Source: an uncultured Clostridia bacterium
Lineage (GTDB): Bacteria > Bacillota > Clostridia > Christensenellales > Aristaeellaceae
Direction: 5' to 3'
Length of the DNA stretch: 59,515 nucleotides
NCBI GenBank assembly: GCA_937907055.1
Contig: CALCTW010000099.1
Location: 1 to 59,515 of the forward strand
Shown: piece by piece, positions 16,077 to 25,875 of the stretch
Layout of the letters: each line of letters begins with the position of its first letter
Position numbering within the stretch: the first letter of the stretch is position 1
Notes under the pieces: generated by a model
What the model saw: the letters and a program-made list of their open reading frames with translations, nothing else
Told to the model about the DNA's origin: nothing
Databases searched by the model: none
Position numbers and translations under genes: made by a program

Positions 16077-19000
16077 TCAATCGAAGAGCGAAAGGATGTC
16101 TTCCCGGGTAAGCTTGGAGGGCAGTTCCTCCCCCGGTGTGACCAGCTTTTCAAACAGAAGGCGCTTGCCGGTGGACATCTACAGCACCTGCTCCTCGATG
16201 GAATCGTGCACGATGAGGCGGATGACCTCGACCGTACGGGTCTGGCCGATGCGGTGAGCGCGGCCGGTGGCCTGATCCTCGGCGGCAGGGTTCCACCAGG
16301 GATCATAATGGATGACCAGATCGGCTCCGGTGAGGTTGAGGCCCGTTCCGCCGGCCTTCAGGGAGACAAGGAAGACGCTGCGTTCGCCGGCATTGAAGGC
16401 ATCCGCCAGACGCAGACGCTCCTCCGCCGGGGTGGAGCCGTCCAGATAGAAGTAGGGCATTTTTTCTTCCTCCAGCCTGGGCTCGATCAGGCGCAGCATG
16501 GAGGTGAACTGGGAGAAGACCAGCACCCGCCGGCCCGCGGCCAGCGCGGAGGACAGGATATCCATGAGCATATCGGTCTTTCCCGACGCGCCCTTGTATT
16601 CCGGCAGACAGAGCGCGGGATGGCAGCACATCTGGCGCAGCAGGGTGAGGACGGAAAGGATCTCCATGCCGTCCCGTCCGCGGCCGCTCTCCACCAGATC
16701 ACGCACACGCTGACGGCTCTGCAGCAGCGCGGCATCATAGGCGCGGCGCTGCTCAGGCGGCATATAGGCCTTCTGAATGGAATCGAGAAGCGGGGGCAGA
16801 TCCTTGAGCACATCCTTCTTGAGACGGCGCATCATGAAGGGACGGGTGCGGAAGAGCAGATCCTCCGCGTTCTGACCCTCGGAAAAGCGGCGGAGGAATT
16901 CGGGATAGGGCGGGAGATAGCCCGGCAGCACAAAATCAAAGAGCGACCAGAGCTCACCCGGATGATTCTCCATGGGGGTGCCGGTGAGGGCAACGCGGCA
17001 ACGGGCAGACAGCTGCTTGACCGCGCGCGCGCCGACAGAACGGATATTCTTGATATTCTGCGCCTCATCGAGCACCGCGTAACGGAAATCGATCTGCCGC
17101 ATGCGGTCGATATCGCGGCGGATGAGCGGATAGGAGGTGATGACGACATCCGGGCAGGAGAAGGAAAGATGATCCAGCGTATTGGCACGGGCCGCCTGTG
17201 TGCCCTCGACAACGCAGGCAGTCAGCTCCGGCGCGAAGCGCTTGATCTCGCTGAGCCAGTTATAGGTGAGTGAGGTGGGGGCAATGATCAGGGAGGGCAG
17301 GTATTCCTGCTCGCCGCGCTTGGCATCGAGCAGGGCGGAAATGGTCTGCAAAGTTTTACCGAGGCCCATTTCATCCGCCAGCACACCGCCCATGCGAAGC
17401 TGACAGAGCGTACGCAGCCAGTGATAGCCGCGCACCTGATAGGGACGCAGGCAATCGAGCGGCGGCTCATTGGTCTCAGCCTCCATGCGGGCGACCCTGC
17501 GCGTTTCTTCATCCTCGGTGACCGGCAGACCGTCCCGCCGGATGAGCGCGTCAAAATACGCCGCGCGGTAAAGCGCCGTTTCCGTCTCCCCCAGCCCGAC
17601 GGACTGGACGATGGCATCGGCAAAATCGACCCATTGCCCGGCATCGCTCAGATCGATAAAATTGCCCTCCCGGAAGCGGAAATACTTCTTGCGGGCGCGA
17701 ATGGCCTCCATGAGGGGAACGAGTTCCTCAAGGGGGGTCTGGGATTCCAGCATATCCAGATGCAGCTTGCCGCCGGAGACCGTCATAGCGCCCTGCAGCA
17801 CCAGTTTGCGCGGACGCATGAGGCGGAAATCATTGCTGAGGAAGACCTCGCAAAGCTCCAGAAGGCGGTTCACACCATCGGAAAGAAAATCATAGACCCG
17901 TTCCGTGCCGTGCAGATAGGCCCCGCCGTGGCGGACACGGAAGCCGGAACGCGCCAGTTCATCCAGCACGCGGCGCTCTCCCTCGGTATCGCGGAGGAGA
18001 AGGCCGGTATCCGTCTGCGTTTCGGGGACGAACGGATCGAGCACGAGATCCCCGTAGGTGAACCTGACCCCGGCTGTGACATCGCGCCCGGATTTATCAA
18101 GATAGACAGAGGGCTTGAGCGGCACACGCACGAGACGGGCAGACAGGGCGGGATCGATGGTGACCGCGCAGGTGCACATGAGATAAGGCAGCAGATCGCG
18201 CAGGACATGCGCGGTATCCTGCTGAGAATAGACCGCCGTGAAGGTGCCGTGCGCGCCTTTTTCACAGATAAGCGCGACCAGACCGCGGCAGGCCTCCTCA
18301 ATGTGCCAGACCTTGCCGCCGGCAAAGATATAGCGGCAATCCCCCGTCAGCGGCAGGATGGGATAGGGATAATGCACCGTGAACTGCAAAGACTCCTGCG
18401 CGCCGGAAAGGACGATATCCATGGGCATGGCGCCCTGCTCCACCCCGCGGAGGGAATAGATATTCTGCTCGGTCATGAGACGGAAGGGAGTGCCGGCGCT
18501 GAGCTGCGAAAGCAGACGGCAGGCGGTGCGGCGGGACAGCGGCATGAGCCTGGCATCCGCGCCGGTAACGGAAGTGAGGCTTTCGCACTGATCGGCCAGA
18601 ATGTCCAGCACAGCGGTCATCTCGGGATCGAAACGCATGAAGCGCGGATCGAGATCAAAGCCCTTGCCGAAGGAATAGACCTCCTGCTTTTCGATGGCTT
18701 CAATGAAAAGCGGCACGGAACGCACGACATAAAGCCGCTCCACCCCGCTGCGAAGACCTGCGCGCAGACGGCCGCCCTGAATGGCGAGCGTAAGTTCAAG
18801 CGTGACTTCTTCCGTTTCGGGCAGGATCTGGCGGGTGACCTCAGTGAGCGCGAGCGCGTTCTCCCGCGCGGCGGTGCGTTCCAGCTCCTCCAGCGCGCCG
18901 CCGGCCGCGGCCTCCATGAGGGCGGCGGCGATATGGACGCAGTCATCCCGCCCGCAGTCACAGCGGACGGCGGACAGATCAAAACGCACCGTATGACGGC

Positions 19001-19133
19001 GGCCTTCATCGGTGCAGGTATATATGGCTTCGCTGCGGGAACGGCGCGCCTCACGGACAGAGGAAAGGATCTCCCCCGCGCGGGCACAGGTCTCCTCGCT
19101 CAGTTTTTCACGGATGCCTTCAATATCCAGCAT
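16077..19133 (-). CDS. SNF2-family helicase with SWIM zinc finger; contains an in-frame TAG
   Basis: A Swi2/Snf2 ATPase that tracks along double-stranded DNA. Order: SWIM zinc finger (RCDCGRDDCVHIAAAL, near residue 60), a beta-rich bacterial SNF2 N-terminal region, the first RecA domain with Walker A DEMGLGKT and the DEAQ box, LTGTPMEN, and the second domain with GGTGLNLTGAD and QATGRAHRIGQ (motif VI). Under the standard code it ends at TAG 16179-16181 right after IEEQVL. The same frame continues with MSTGKRLLFEKLV and ends LTREDILSLFD-TGA (16077-16079), exactly how SNF2 proteins end. I therefore annotate 1018 residues with TAG at position 985 read as an amino acid, probably Gln. GGAGTATTT precedes the ATG. 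Confidence 0.85.
16179..16181 (-). other. In-frame TAG codon in the SNF2 gene
   Basis: The TAG lies between GTGCTG and ATGTCC. Thirty-three further sense codons follow before TGA, and the encoded tail carries the expected C-terminal SNF2 features. One transition from CAG would create it. Confidence 0.75.
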
Positions 19134-19467
19134 AAATACTCCTATTCCGATACGCCAAAAAGCGCATCCTTCTTTACTTCGCCGCGAAAGGTTTTTCTCC
19201 TGCCGGAAAACGAAAAGAGGAACGCGAAAGGACGCGTGAAGGCCGGCAGAACACGGATCCCGCGCGGATTTTTCACGGATTTTTTGCGGTTTTTACGGGG
19301 ATTATGACTTTTTTCGCTTTATAAATTGAAAAAACTGTGGTATACTGTTTGAACAGACACACTCACAGCGCCGATCAAAAAACAACAACCGGCAGGATTC
19401 TGCCCTTTTTGGCAGCAGGCGCGGATAGATTTGAAAGGCCGGGCGGCCTTTACGGAGGATTACGGAT
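19134..19467. other. Divergent gap between the SNF2 gene and nadD
   Basis: No gene is seen. It holds a candidate nadD promoter, TTTATA (19318-19323) and TATACT (19341-19346) with 17 bp between, followed by a leader with a GGCAG/CTGCC-type hairpin around 19391-19420. No clear promoter for the SNF2 gene was recognised. Confidence 0.45.
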
Positions 19468-20601
19468 TTGCGTCATATAGGACTTTTGGGCGGTACATTT
19501 GACCCCATTCACGCGGGACACATGGCCCTGGCGAAGGAAGCGCTGGCCTACGGGCTGGACGAGGTGTGGCTGGTGCCCTCGGTGCCGGATTACCGGGATA
19601 CCGGCGCGACCGGGGAGCAGCGGATCGACATGGTGCACCTGGCGGTGGACACAGAGCCCCGCGTGAAGGTGAGCAAGGTGGAGGTGAAGCACCCCGGCAC
19701 CACCGCGGCGGTGGTCGCCAAGCTGTGCGAAAAGAACCCCGATTGCCGATTCACCTTCATCATCGGCGCGGATAAACTGACCACGCTGCCCGAATGGGCG
19801 GACGCGAAGGATCTGTTCCGGCTGTGCGAGCTGATGTGCTTCCCCCGTCCCGGAACGGACATGAACAAGTATCTGCTGGCAAGCGTACAGGCCGGCGCGA
19901 AATTCTGCATACCGGATAACGCGGTGAAGCTGGATGTGAGCGCGACCAAAGTGCGCGAGCAGGTGCGGTATCTGCAGGATCCCCCTGAGGTGGACAAGAA
20001 GGTGCTGCGCTATATCGCGATGCACGGGCTGTATCAGGAAGATATCATGCCGCAGCTGAAAAAGATGATCTCCGAAAAGCGGATGAACCATACGCTGGGC
20101 GTGCGGAAGACCGCCGTGGACCTGGCCCTGTTCTGGAACGGGCCTGTGCTGAAGGCCGCGGTAGCGGCGCTGCTGCACGACTGCGCCAAGAACATGCCCT
20201 TGAAAGAAAGCCGCGCGCTGGCGGTGAAGAAAAAGCTGGAGACCGACGAGGGCGAGCTGACCAGCAACGCCATGCTGCACGGCCCCGTGGGCGCGTATCT
20301 GGCGATGGACAAATTCGGCATCACCGACCCGGATGTGATCAACGCCATCCGCTACCATACGGTGGGCCGTCCCGGCATGAGTCTGCTGGAGAAGATCATT
20401 TTTGTGAGCGATGTGATCGAACCCGGCCGTGAGGACTACCCGGGGCTGAGCGACATCCGCGACGCGGCGTACGCCGACATTGACAAGGCCGTGTATATGT
20501 GCCTGAAATCCACGAGAGACTATGTGCTCTCCTCCGGGAAACCCTTTTACCCCGTGAGCCTGATCGCGATGCGGTATTACCAGGCGATGCTGGAGGACTG
20601 A
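19468..20601 (+). CDS. nadD: Fused nicotinate-nucleotide adenylyltransferase and YqeK HD hydrolase
   Basis: Residues 1 to about 190 are NadD, which adenylates nicotinate mononucleotide in NAD synthesis: GLLGGTFDPIHAGHMAL holds the nucleotide-binding HxGH motif, and SATKVREQV is the ISST-like motif. Residues about 192-377 are an HD-domain hydrolase of the YqeK type (symmetrical diadenosine tetraphosphate hydrolase), with RMNHTLGV and ALLHDCAKN supplying the HD metal ligands. The two are adjacent separate genes in Bacillus; fusion is known in Clostridia. The start is TTG, 9 nt after GGAGG. rsfS follows after 73 nt. Confidence 0.92.
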   Translation: MRHIGLLGGTFDPIHAGHMALAKEALAYGLDEVWLVPSVPDYRDTGATGEQRIDMVHLAVDTEPRVKVSKVEVKHPGTTAAVVAKLCEKNPDCRFTFIIGADKLTTLPEWADAKDLFRLCELMCFPRPGTDMNKYLLASVQAGAKFCIPDNAVKLDVSATKVREQVRYLQDPPEVDKKVLRYIAMHGLYQEDIMPQLKKMISEKRMNHTLGVRKTAVDLALFWNGPVLKAAVAALLHDCAKNMPLKESRALAVKKKLETDEGELTSNAMLHGPVGAYLAMDKFGITDPDVINAIRYHTVGRPGMSLLEKIIFVSDVIEPGREDYPGLSDIRDAAYADIDKAVYMCLKSTRDYVLSSGKPFYPVSLIAMRYYQAMLED

Positions 20602-20674
20602 AAACGAAATAAAGGCGCGAAAGCCTGAAAAACAATAAATACCCCCGGAACGACAAAACGAAAGGCGGAAACAC

Positions 20675-21034
20675 ATGGAAAACAACGAACTGGCATTGAA
20701 GATCGCCAAGGTATTATGGGACAAGAAGGCCGTGGACATTCGCGTGCTGCATGTGGGCGGCATGACTGTGATCACCGACTATATGGTGATCGCGAGCGGC
20801 CGCAGCCAGCTGCAGGTGAAGGCTCTGGCCGATGATGTGGATGACGCGATGGCGGAGCTGGGCATTCCCCTGCGCGCCAAGGAAGGCACCAATGAAGGTC
20901 ACTGGGTGGTGCTGGACTACAACAGCGTACTGGTGCATGTGTTCCATCCCGAAGACCGCGAATTCTATCACCTGGAAAAGCTGTGGGAAGACGGCACGAA
21001 CCGGGTGGAACTGAACTTTGGAGAAGAAGACTGA
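20675..21034 (+). CDS. rsfS: Ribosomal silencing factor RsfS
   Basis: A 119-residue RsfS/Iojap protein that binds ribosomal protein uL14 on the large subunit and blocks subunit joining during starvation. The family core is clear: KAVDIRVLHVGGMTVITDYMVIASGRS, then GHWVVLDYNSVLVHVFHPEDREFYHLEKLW. Length is normal, and the order nadD-yqeK-rsfS is the conserved one. GGCGG precedes the ATG. It ends one base before the start of the next gene, so the two are coupled. Confidence 0.95.
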   Translation: MENNELALKIAKVLWDKKAVDIRVLHVGGMTVITDYMVIASGRSQLQVKALADDVDDAMAELGIPLRAKEGTNEGHWVVLDYNSVLVHVFHPEDREFYHLEKLWEDGTNRVELNFGEED

Positions 21035-21035
21035 A

Positions 21036-21395
21036 GTGAACATTATGCTCTACAGCGCGAAAAAGGATTTTGACGCGCAAAAGGCGATCCGCTTTTTCAA
21101 GGAGCGCAGGATCCCCTGCACAGAGGTGGATCTGAAGAAGCATAAGCCCGGAAAGCGGGAGATCGCGCTGTTTATCCGCGCGGCGGGAAGCGCCCGCGAG
21201 CTTGTGGACCGCAAAAGCACACGGGTGCTCTCTCACCCCGTGGCCTATACGGATGACGAGAACGTGATCATTGAATATTTTATGGAGGACCCCACCCTGA
21301 TGCGGCTGCCCATCATCCGCAACGGCGACAGGGTGACGCTTGGCGCGGATGAAGCCAAGTGGAAGGAATGGATCGAGAAAGAAGCCATTCGCTGA
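21036..21395 (+). CDS. ArsC/Spx-family thioredoxin-fold protein without the cysteine
   Basis: This 119-residue protein aligns with the small Spx/ArsC-like family that begins MNIxxFGTKKCxDTKKAERFFKER. Here the start reads MNIMLYSAKKDFDAQKA, so the redox cysteine is Asp and no CxxC motif exists. The C-terminal DPTLMRLPIIRNG preserves the cis-Pro loop. The GTG at 21036 gives the canonical N-terminus and lies 1 nt after the rsfS stop; GGAGAAGAAG inside rsfS is the ribosome site. Without the cysteine it is unlikely to be an arsenate reductase or redox switch; an RNA polymerase or ClpXP-linked role is speculation. Confidence 0.72.
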   Translation: MNIMLYSAKKDFDAQKAIRFFKERRIPCTEVDLKKHKPGKREIALFIRAAGSARELVDRKSTRVLSHPVAYTDDENVIIEYFMEDPTLMRLPIIRNGDRVTLGADEAKWKEWIEKEAIR

Positions 21396-21436
21396 AGCCT
21401 GACGCGGTCATCTGTCCCCGTATCCCGGGGGATATG

Positions 21437-21468
21437 CCGGGCGCGCCTTCCGGAACGCCCGGATTTTG
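21437..21468 (+). terminator. Probable terminator after the nadD-rsfS-Spx operon
   Basis: CCGGGCG and CGCCCGG form a GC-rich stem, followed by ATTTTGCT. The T-tail is short. Confidence 0.5.
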
Positions 21469-21579
21469 CTGTGTGTTCAAAACAAAATCAGCAGATATAC
21501 GAAAAAACAGACAGGAATGGAATAAAAAACGTGCGTGTTCCGTTTTATGAATGGAAAAATAACGGACGGAGGAAACACG

Positions 21580-22581
21580 ATGCTGAAAAAAACAATGATC
21601 TGGGGACTGGTGCTGGCAATGCTGCTTTCTGTTTTCGCGCTTGCGGAGGAAAGCGGCAATGAGCTGGGGACCATGCAGGTGGTGAACTGTCAGGAATGGG
21701 TGTCGCTGCGGCAGAAGCCCTCCTCGTCCTCGGACCGGCTGGTGAAGGTGCCGCTTGGCGCCTATGTGTTCAACTGCGTGGCCTATAACGACGCGTTTAT
21801 CAAATGCGAGTATAACAATTACAGCGGTTATATCATGACAGAATATCTGGAAAAGGCGGATGCCGGAGCACCGACACCGGGCCCTGTGAGTACGCCGAAG
21901 ATGGACGACTATGATACGCTGTGGTTCACGCCCGCGCCCGTGATCCCCAAATATATATCCATGGAGACCGCGATCGACTATGTGGACATGATGGTACTGG
22001 GCGACACGGTGCTGAACGAAAGCTTTTCCGTGAACGATGTGACCTATCATCTGTACGCGGTGCGTCCCTTCAGCAGCACACAGGAAATGATGTATGTGGC
22101 CGCGTTTGACGGCAACCTGCGGACGATCTGGGCAAGGATCATGAGCGAAAATGAGATCGGTCAGGCGAACGCGCTGGCTGCCTTTGCCGGCGGCACAGCG
22201 GAGGCGCCCTGCGCGATGCTGTATCACAGCGGCGTTGGGCTGCAATGCATCGATCTGGTGACCGGTGAAGAGCAATGGACGCTGAACCGGGATGTGATCG
22301 ACCTGGGAAGCGGCATCTGCTGGTGCGTGGATACGGACGGAACGCTGTATATCGCGGGATATTTCGGGCCTGACCCCGTGGCGATCAGCACACGCGGCGG
22401 GATCCTGTGGATCTCGAACGCGGATGACCCGGCGGTGTACGGCGCTTACCGCATCCTGCTCTGCCGCGAAGGCATCATCTGCGATTATGAGAGCAGCCCG
22501 CTGGAGGGCAGCAACCTGCATTACAAGGTGCTGTATGATCACTTCGGCGTGAAGCAGGCAGTCAATTCCGGAGCAAATTAA
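21580..22581 (+). CDS. Secreted protein with SH3 domain and beta-propeller-like region
   Basis: Signal peptide MLKKTMIWGLVLAMLLSVFALA is followed by a bacterial SH3 domain (about 27-95; VSLRQKPSSSSDRLVKVPLG and YNNYSGYIMTEYL), a Pro/Thr linker, and a C-terminal 220 residues with PQQ-propeller-like repeats (TGEEQWTLN, DGTLYIAGYFG). SH3 domains of this type often bind cell wall peptides. Function is otherwise unknown. The ATG at 21580 with GGAGGAAACACG is chosen over upstream in-frame starts because it begins the signal peptide. pepF follows 28 nt later. Confidence 0.7.
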   Translation: MLKKTMIWGLVLAMLLSVFALAEESGNELGTMQVVNCQEWVSLRQKPSSSSDRLVKVPLGAYVFNCVAYNDAFIKCEYNNYSGYIMTEYLEKADAGAPTPGPVSTPKMDDYDTLWFTPAPVIPKYISMETAIDYVDMMVLGDTVLNESFSVNDVTYHLYAVRPFSSTQEMMYVAAFDGNLRTIWARIMSENEIGQANALAAFAGGTAEAPCAMLYHSGVGLQCIDLVTGEEQWTLNRDVIDLGSGICWCVDTDGTLYIAGYFGPDPVAISTRGGILWISNADDPAVYGAYRILLCREGIICDYESSPLEGSNLHYKVLYDHFGVKQAVNSGAN

Positions 22582-22609
22582 AATACACAAAGAATAAGAG
22601 GAAAAAAGC

Positions 22610-24397
22610 ATGGCGGAACTGAAGAACCGGAGCGAAATGGACAAAAGCCGGATGTGGAAACTGAGCGACATCATCAAGGATGCCGCGGAATTTGACGCGC
22701 TGTATGAAGAGACCCGCAAAATGGCGGATGAATACAGCAAGCTGGCCGGAAAGGTGAAGGAGGACCCGCGCAAGGCGATCCGTGACCTGTTCAAGCTGGA
22801 ATACAACGCCGAAAAGCTGTATGTGTACGCGCACATGCACAAGGACGAGGACGGCATGAACAATGAGGCGCTGGTGGAAGCCGGACGCACCCAGCAGCTT
22901 TCTGTGGAAGTGCGCGCGAAGACCAGTTTTCTGCAGCCCGAGCTGCTGGACATGGCGGAAGCGGAACTGCAGGCGCTGATCGACGACCCGGAGATGCGCG
23001 ACTATGATGTGTTTGTGAAGGATGTGCTGCGCAGCAAGCCGCATTCCCTGCCCGCCGAACAGGAAAAGCTGATGGCGATGGCCGGTGAAGTGCGCGGCAC
23101 CGCGCAGGAAGCCTTCGGCGCGCTGAACAATGTGGACCTGCCGCTGCCCAAGACCCTGAACGAGCAGGGCGAGATGGAACTGCTGACCCCCGCGGGCTAC
23201 GGACGCGCCATCAAGAGCCGCAACCGCGCGGTGCGCGCGGATGCCTTCAAGGGCATGATGAACGCCTACAAGGCCTTCGGCGCGACGATCACCGCCCTGT
23301 ATGCCGGAAGCGTAAAGGGCGACCGCTTCAACGCGCAGGTGCGTCACTTCAACAGCTGCCGTGAGCAGAGCCTGTTCCCCGATCAGATCCCGCTGGAAGT
23401 GTATGACGGGCTGATCGACAGCGTGCATGAAGCCCTGCCCACACTGAACGAGTATCTGGGCATCCGCAAGGAGCTGCTGAAGCTGGATGAGCTGCACCTG
23501 TACGATCTGTACGTGCCGATCATTGAAAACTTTGACATGGAAATGACCTACGACCAGGCCTTTGACCTGGTGATCGAAGGCCTGAAGCCGCTGGGCGAAG
23601 ATTATCAGGGATACCTGAAGGAAGCCCGCGAGAACGGCTGGGTGGACGTGTATGAGAACAAGAACAAGCGCGGCGGCGCCTACAGCTGGGGCGTGTACGG
23701 CACGCACCCCTATGTGCTGCTGAACCACACGGATGACCTGGGCGGCATGACAACGCTGGCGCACGAGCTGGGCCACGCGATGCACAGCCTGCTCTCCAAC
23801 CGCAATCAGCCCTTTGCCAAGGCCGGCTACAGCCTGTTTGTGGCGGAGGTGGCCAGCACCTGCAACGAAGTGCTGATGATGCGTCACCTGCTGAAGAAGT
23901 ATGCCGACAATAAGGTGGCCAAGGCCTTCATCTGCAACCAGCTGCTGGAGGAATTCCGCACCACAGTGTTCCGCCAGACGATGTTTGCCGAATTTGAAAA
24001 GAACGCCCACGCCATGCTGGAGAGCGGCGAACCGCTGACCATGGACAGCCTGAGCAAGATGTATTACGGGCTGAACGAAGCCTACTACGGCAGCGCCTGC
24101 AAGGTGGATGAGGAGATCAGCAGTGAGTGGATGCGTATCCCCCACTTCTACGGGCAGTTCTACGTATACAAGTACGCGACCGGCTTCAGTTGCGCGGTGG
24201 CGATCGCCGACCGCATCCTGAAGCTGGGCGATGAAGCGGTGAAGGACTACAAGAAGTTCCTTTCCGCAGGCGGCAGCGTGCCCCCCATCGAGGCGCTGAA
24301 GCTGGCCGGTGTGGATATCAGCAAGCCCGAGACTGTGAAGAGCGCGCTGAACGTGTTCAAGGAGACCGTGGATACGCTGAAGGAGTGCCTGGAGTAA
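22610..24397 (+). CDS. pepF: Oligoendopeptidase F (M3 family)
   Basis: A 595-residue cytosolic zinc metallopeptidase that degrades peptides of roughly 7-17 residues. The active site HELGHAMHS (385-393, zinc ligands His385 and His389) and the third ligand Glu about 25 residues later (FVAEVAST) are intact. The N-terminal oligopeptidase F domain and the C-terminal helical domain cover the whole length. Ribosome site AGAGGAAAA lies before the ATG. It probably shares a transcript with the SH3/propeller gene upstream and ends at a strong bidirectional terminator. Confidence 0.95.
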   Translation: MAELKNRSEMDKSRMWKLSDIIKDAAEFDALYEETRKMADEYSKLAGKVKEDPRKAIRDLFKLEYNAEKLYVYAHMHKDEDGMNNEALVEAGRTQQLSVEVRAKTSFLQPELLDMAEAELQALIDDPEMRDYDVFVKDVLRSKPHSLPAEQEKLMAMAGEVRGTAQEAFGALNNVDLPLPKTLNEQGEMELLTPAGYGRAIKSRNRAVRADAFKGMMNAYKAFGATITALYAGSVKGDRFNAQVRHFNSCREQSLFPDQIPLEVYDGLIDSVHEALPTLNEYLGIRKELLKLDELHLYDLYVPIIENFDMEMTYDQAFDLVIEGLKPLGEDYQGYLKEARENGWVDVYENKNKRGGAYSWGVYGTHPYVLLNHTDDLGGMTTLAHELGHAMHSLLSNRNQPFAKAGYSLFVAEVASTCNEVLMMRHLLKKYADNKVAKAFICNQLLEEFRTTVFRQTMFAEFEKNAHAMLESGEPLTMDSLSKMYYGLNEAYYGSACKVDEEISSEWMRIPHFYGQFYVYKYATGFSCAVAIADRILKLGDEAVKDYKKFLSAGGSVPPIEALKLAGVDISKPETVKSALNVFKETVDTLKECLE

Positions 24398-24421
24398 AAA
24401 GCACTCACAAACCAATTCAAT

Positions 24422-24468
24422 AAAAGAGGAATCGATCCCATTGAAAGACGGATGCGATTCCTCTTTTA
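24422..24468. terminator. Bidirectional terminator between pepF and the zinc-ribbon gene
   Basis: AAAGAGGAATCG and CGATTCCTCTTT are perfect 12-bp arms with A-run before and T-run after, serving the two convergent genes. Confidence 0.9.
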
Positions 24469-24530
24469 CATTCCAATAATTATTCCTAACACAAAGCAAA
24501 AGTATTATGCTACCAATGTCCCTCCTAATT

Positions 24531-25703
24531 TTACATATCTGCAATTGCTTTTGCCTTAAGAATATCGAAATCCTCTCTGGTAATCAATCCTTTTTCCAGT
24601 AGATCTGCATATTTCAGCAATGGGTTTCCTTCCGACTTGTTGTTTTCTGGATGTGCCAGATTTTTACTTGTGGGAGGCAGTTTAGCTACTTCGGGCTGCT
24701 CCAATACTTTCTGTGCTGATAATTCTTTATTTATACCTGCACTGTACTGGGATATCATCAGACAAATAGAGGTTGCTAACTCACTGCATTCTTTAAAGCA
24801 ATTATGATCAGCAGCTACCCATTCATACTTATAAACATCCCTAAGCAAATTATATGTTTCATGTGAACCATCATTAAAAAAGATCCTGAAGCCACATTCT
24901 GTAACACGTGTTTGATGAGAATATTCAGCGTCTTTTCTACCAGACAATGCTCCTGCAACTAGACCAATACCACCAAAAAGTATACCACCTGCCACCGCTG
25001 CTCCTGCACCTGATTTTGCTTCTTGGGTCTTTATTTCTATCTGATTAACACTATCAACATAATCCACTTGAATTACATCATCTATGTTTCTTATCCAGTA
25101 ATGCCTTAGGCTGTTTTCTGATCGTGGCTTAAAGAATATATCTGTTTTTCCCGTCTCTTTGTCGATGAATAACTGATTGTTACATAATTTATGAACATTG
25201 GGATTTGTCTTTAGGTCTTCATATGATTTACTCAACTTATAGAAACCCTCATATGATTTCAGTTCATCGGCTGTAACACTCTACACTCTGTGATTAGCAA
25301 AACCAATAACCTGCGCACATGTAAAACATGAATAATACCTTTGAGAACCCGTATCTAAAACTGTCATCCCTTGGTTACTGTTTACTTTTTGCGAACAGAA
25401 ATAGCACTCTCTATCACTAGGTACGTCAAACAAATCAGCATCAGTTTTCTATACAGTTTGATGAGGATAACCATATTTCTACGCACATGAATAACATACA
25501 TAATAATTCTTTGAACCCGTATCTAGAATTGTCATTTTGTGATTTCTGTCGATTTTTTCAGAACAAAACCAACATTTTTTATCCCATGGTTTAGCATTGC
25601 ATGACACACATAAGAAAGCTTCGTTATAGTAAGTACCAAATACTGGCTCTTTAAGTTCTAAAAAGCCGATTTTTTTCCTGCATTCCACACAATATGTAGC
25701 CAT
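24531..25703 (-). CDS. Zinc-ribbon repeat/SHOCT protein with three in-frame TAG codons
   Basis: One continuous frame from ATG 25703 (ribosome site GGAGAAAAG) to TAA 24531, interrupted only by TAG at residues 75, 85 and 141. Read through, it gives 390 residues. There are three CxxC-type zinc ribbons (CVEC/CVSC, CWFC/CYSC, CYFC/CFTC), then a beta-rich domain, a glycine-zipper segment (about residues 240-270, GGILFGGIGLVAGALSG) and a C-terminal SHOCT motif (LLEKGLITREDFDILKAKAI). Ribbons two and three are a duplication offset by 56 residues. TAG75 pairs with CAG131 (Gln) and TAG85 with TAG141. Base composition is AT-rich, suggesting transfer. Under the standard code it would break into fragments 25703-25479 and 25235-24531. 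Function unknown. Confidence 0.75.
25281..25283 (-). other. In-frame TAG codon 3 of the zinc-ribbon gene
   Basis: Codon 141, in NHRV-TAG-SVTADEL. It aligns with TAG codon 85 (PHQTV-TAG-KTDADLF) in the preceding repeat. Confidence 0.75.
25449..25451 (-). other. In-frame TAG codon 2 of the zinc-ribbon gene
   Basis: Codon 85. Its partner in the next repeat, 56 codons on, is also TAG, so the codon probably predates the duplication or was preserved in both copies. Confidence 0.75.
25479..25481 (-). other. In-frame TAG codon 1 of the zinc-ribbon gene
   Basis: Codon 75, in CYSCA-TAG-KYGY. The paralogous position in the next repeat is CFTCA-CAG-VIGF, a normal glutamine codon (25311-25313). This is the most direct evidence in the window for the meaning of TAG. 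Confidence 0.8.
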
Positions 25704-25851
25704 ATCTCTTTTCTCCTTATGCCTTTATAAGATTTGAAAACCATTTAAACTATGCAAGCCCTCTTAATCAGTCATTCTACACACAACTGATTTCCGGTTT
25801 CTTTTACAGCATATACAGATAATGGTTTCTTTATCTGCATACTACTGCATT

Positions 25852-25875
25852 TTGTTGTAAATGTCAATACAACAA
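25852..25875. promoter_or_regulatory. Perfect operator-like inverted repeat
   Basis: TTGTTGTA and TACAACAA flank an 8-bp centre, 36 nt upstream of the first XRE gene. It lies between divergent genes and is the natural candidate operator for one or both XRE repressors. Confidence 0.6.

Noticed and set aside
25236..25478. Pseudogene explanation for the zinc-ribbon gene: two fragments from nonsense decay
   Set aside because: All three interruptions are TAG, none is a frameshift, TAA or TGA, and two occupy paralogous positions; random decay does not give that pattern. It stays the main alternative until tested.
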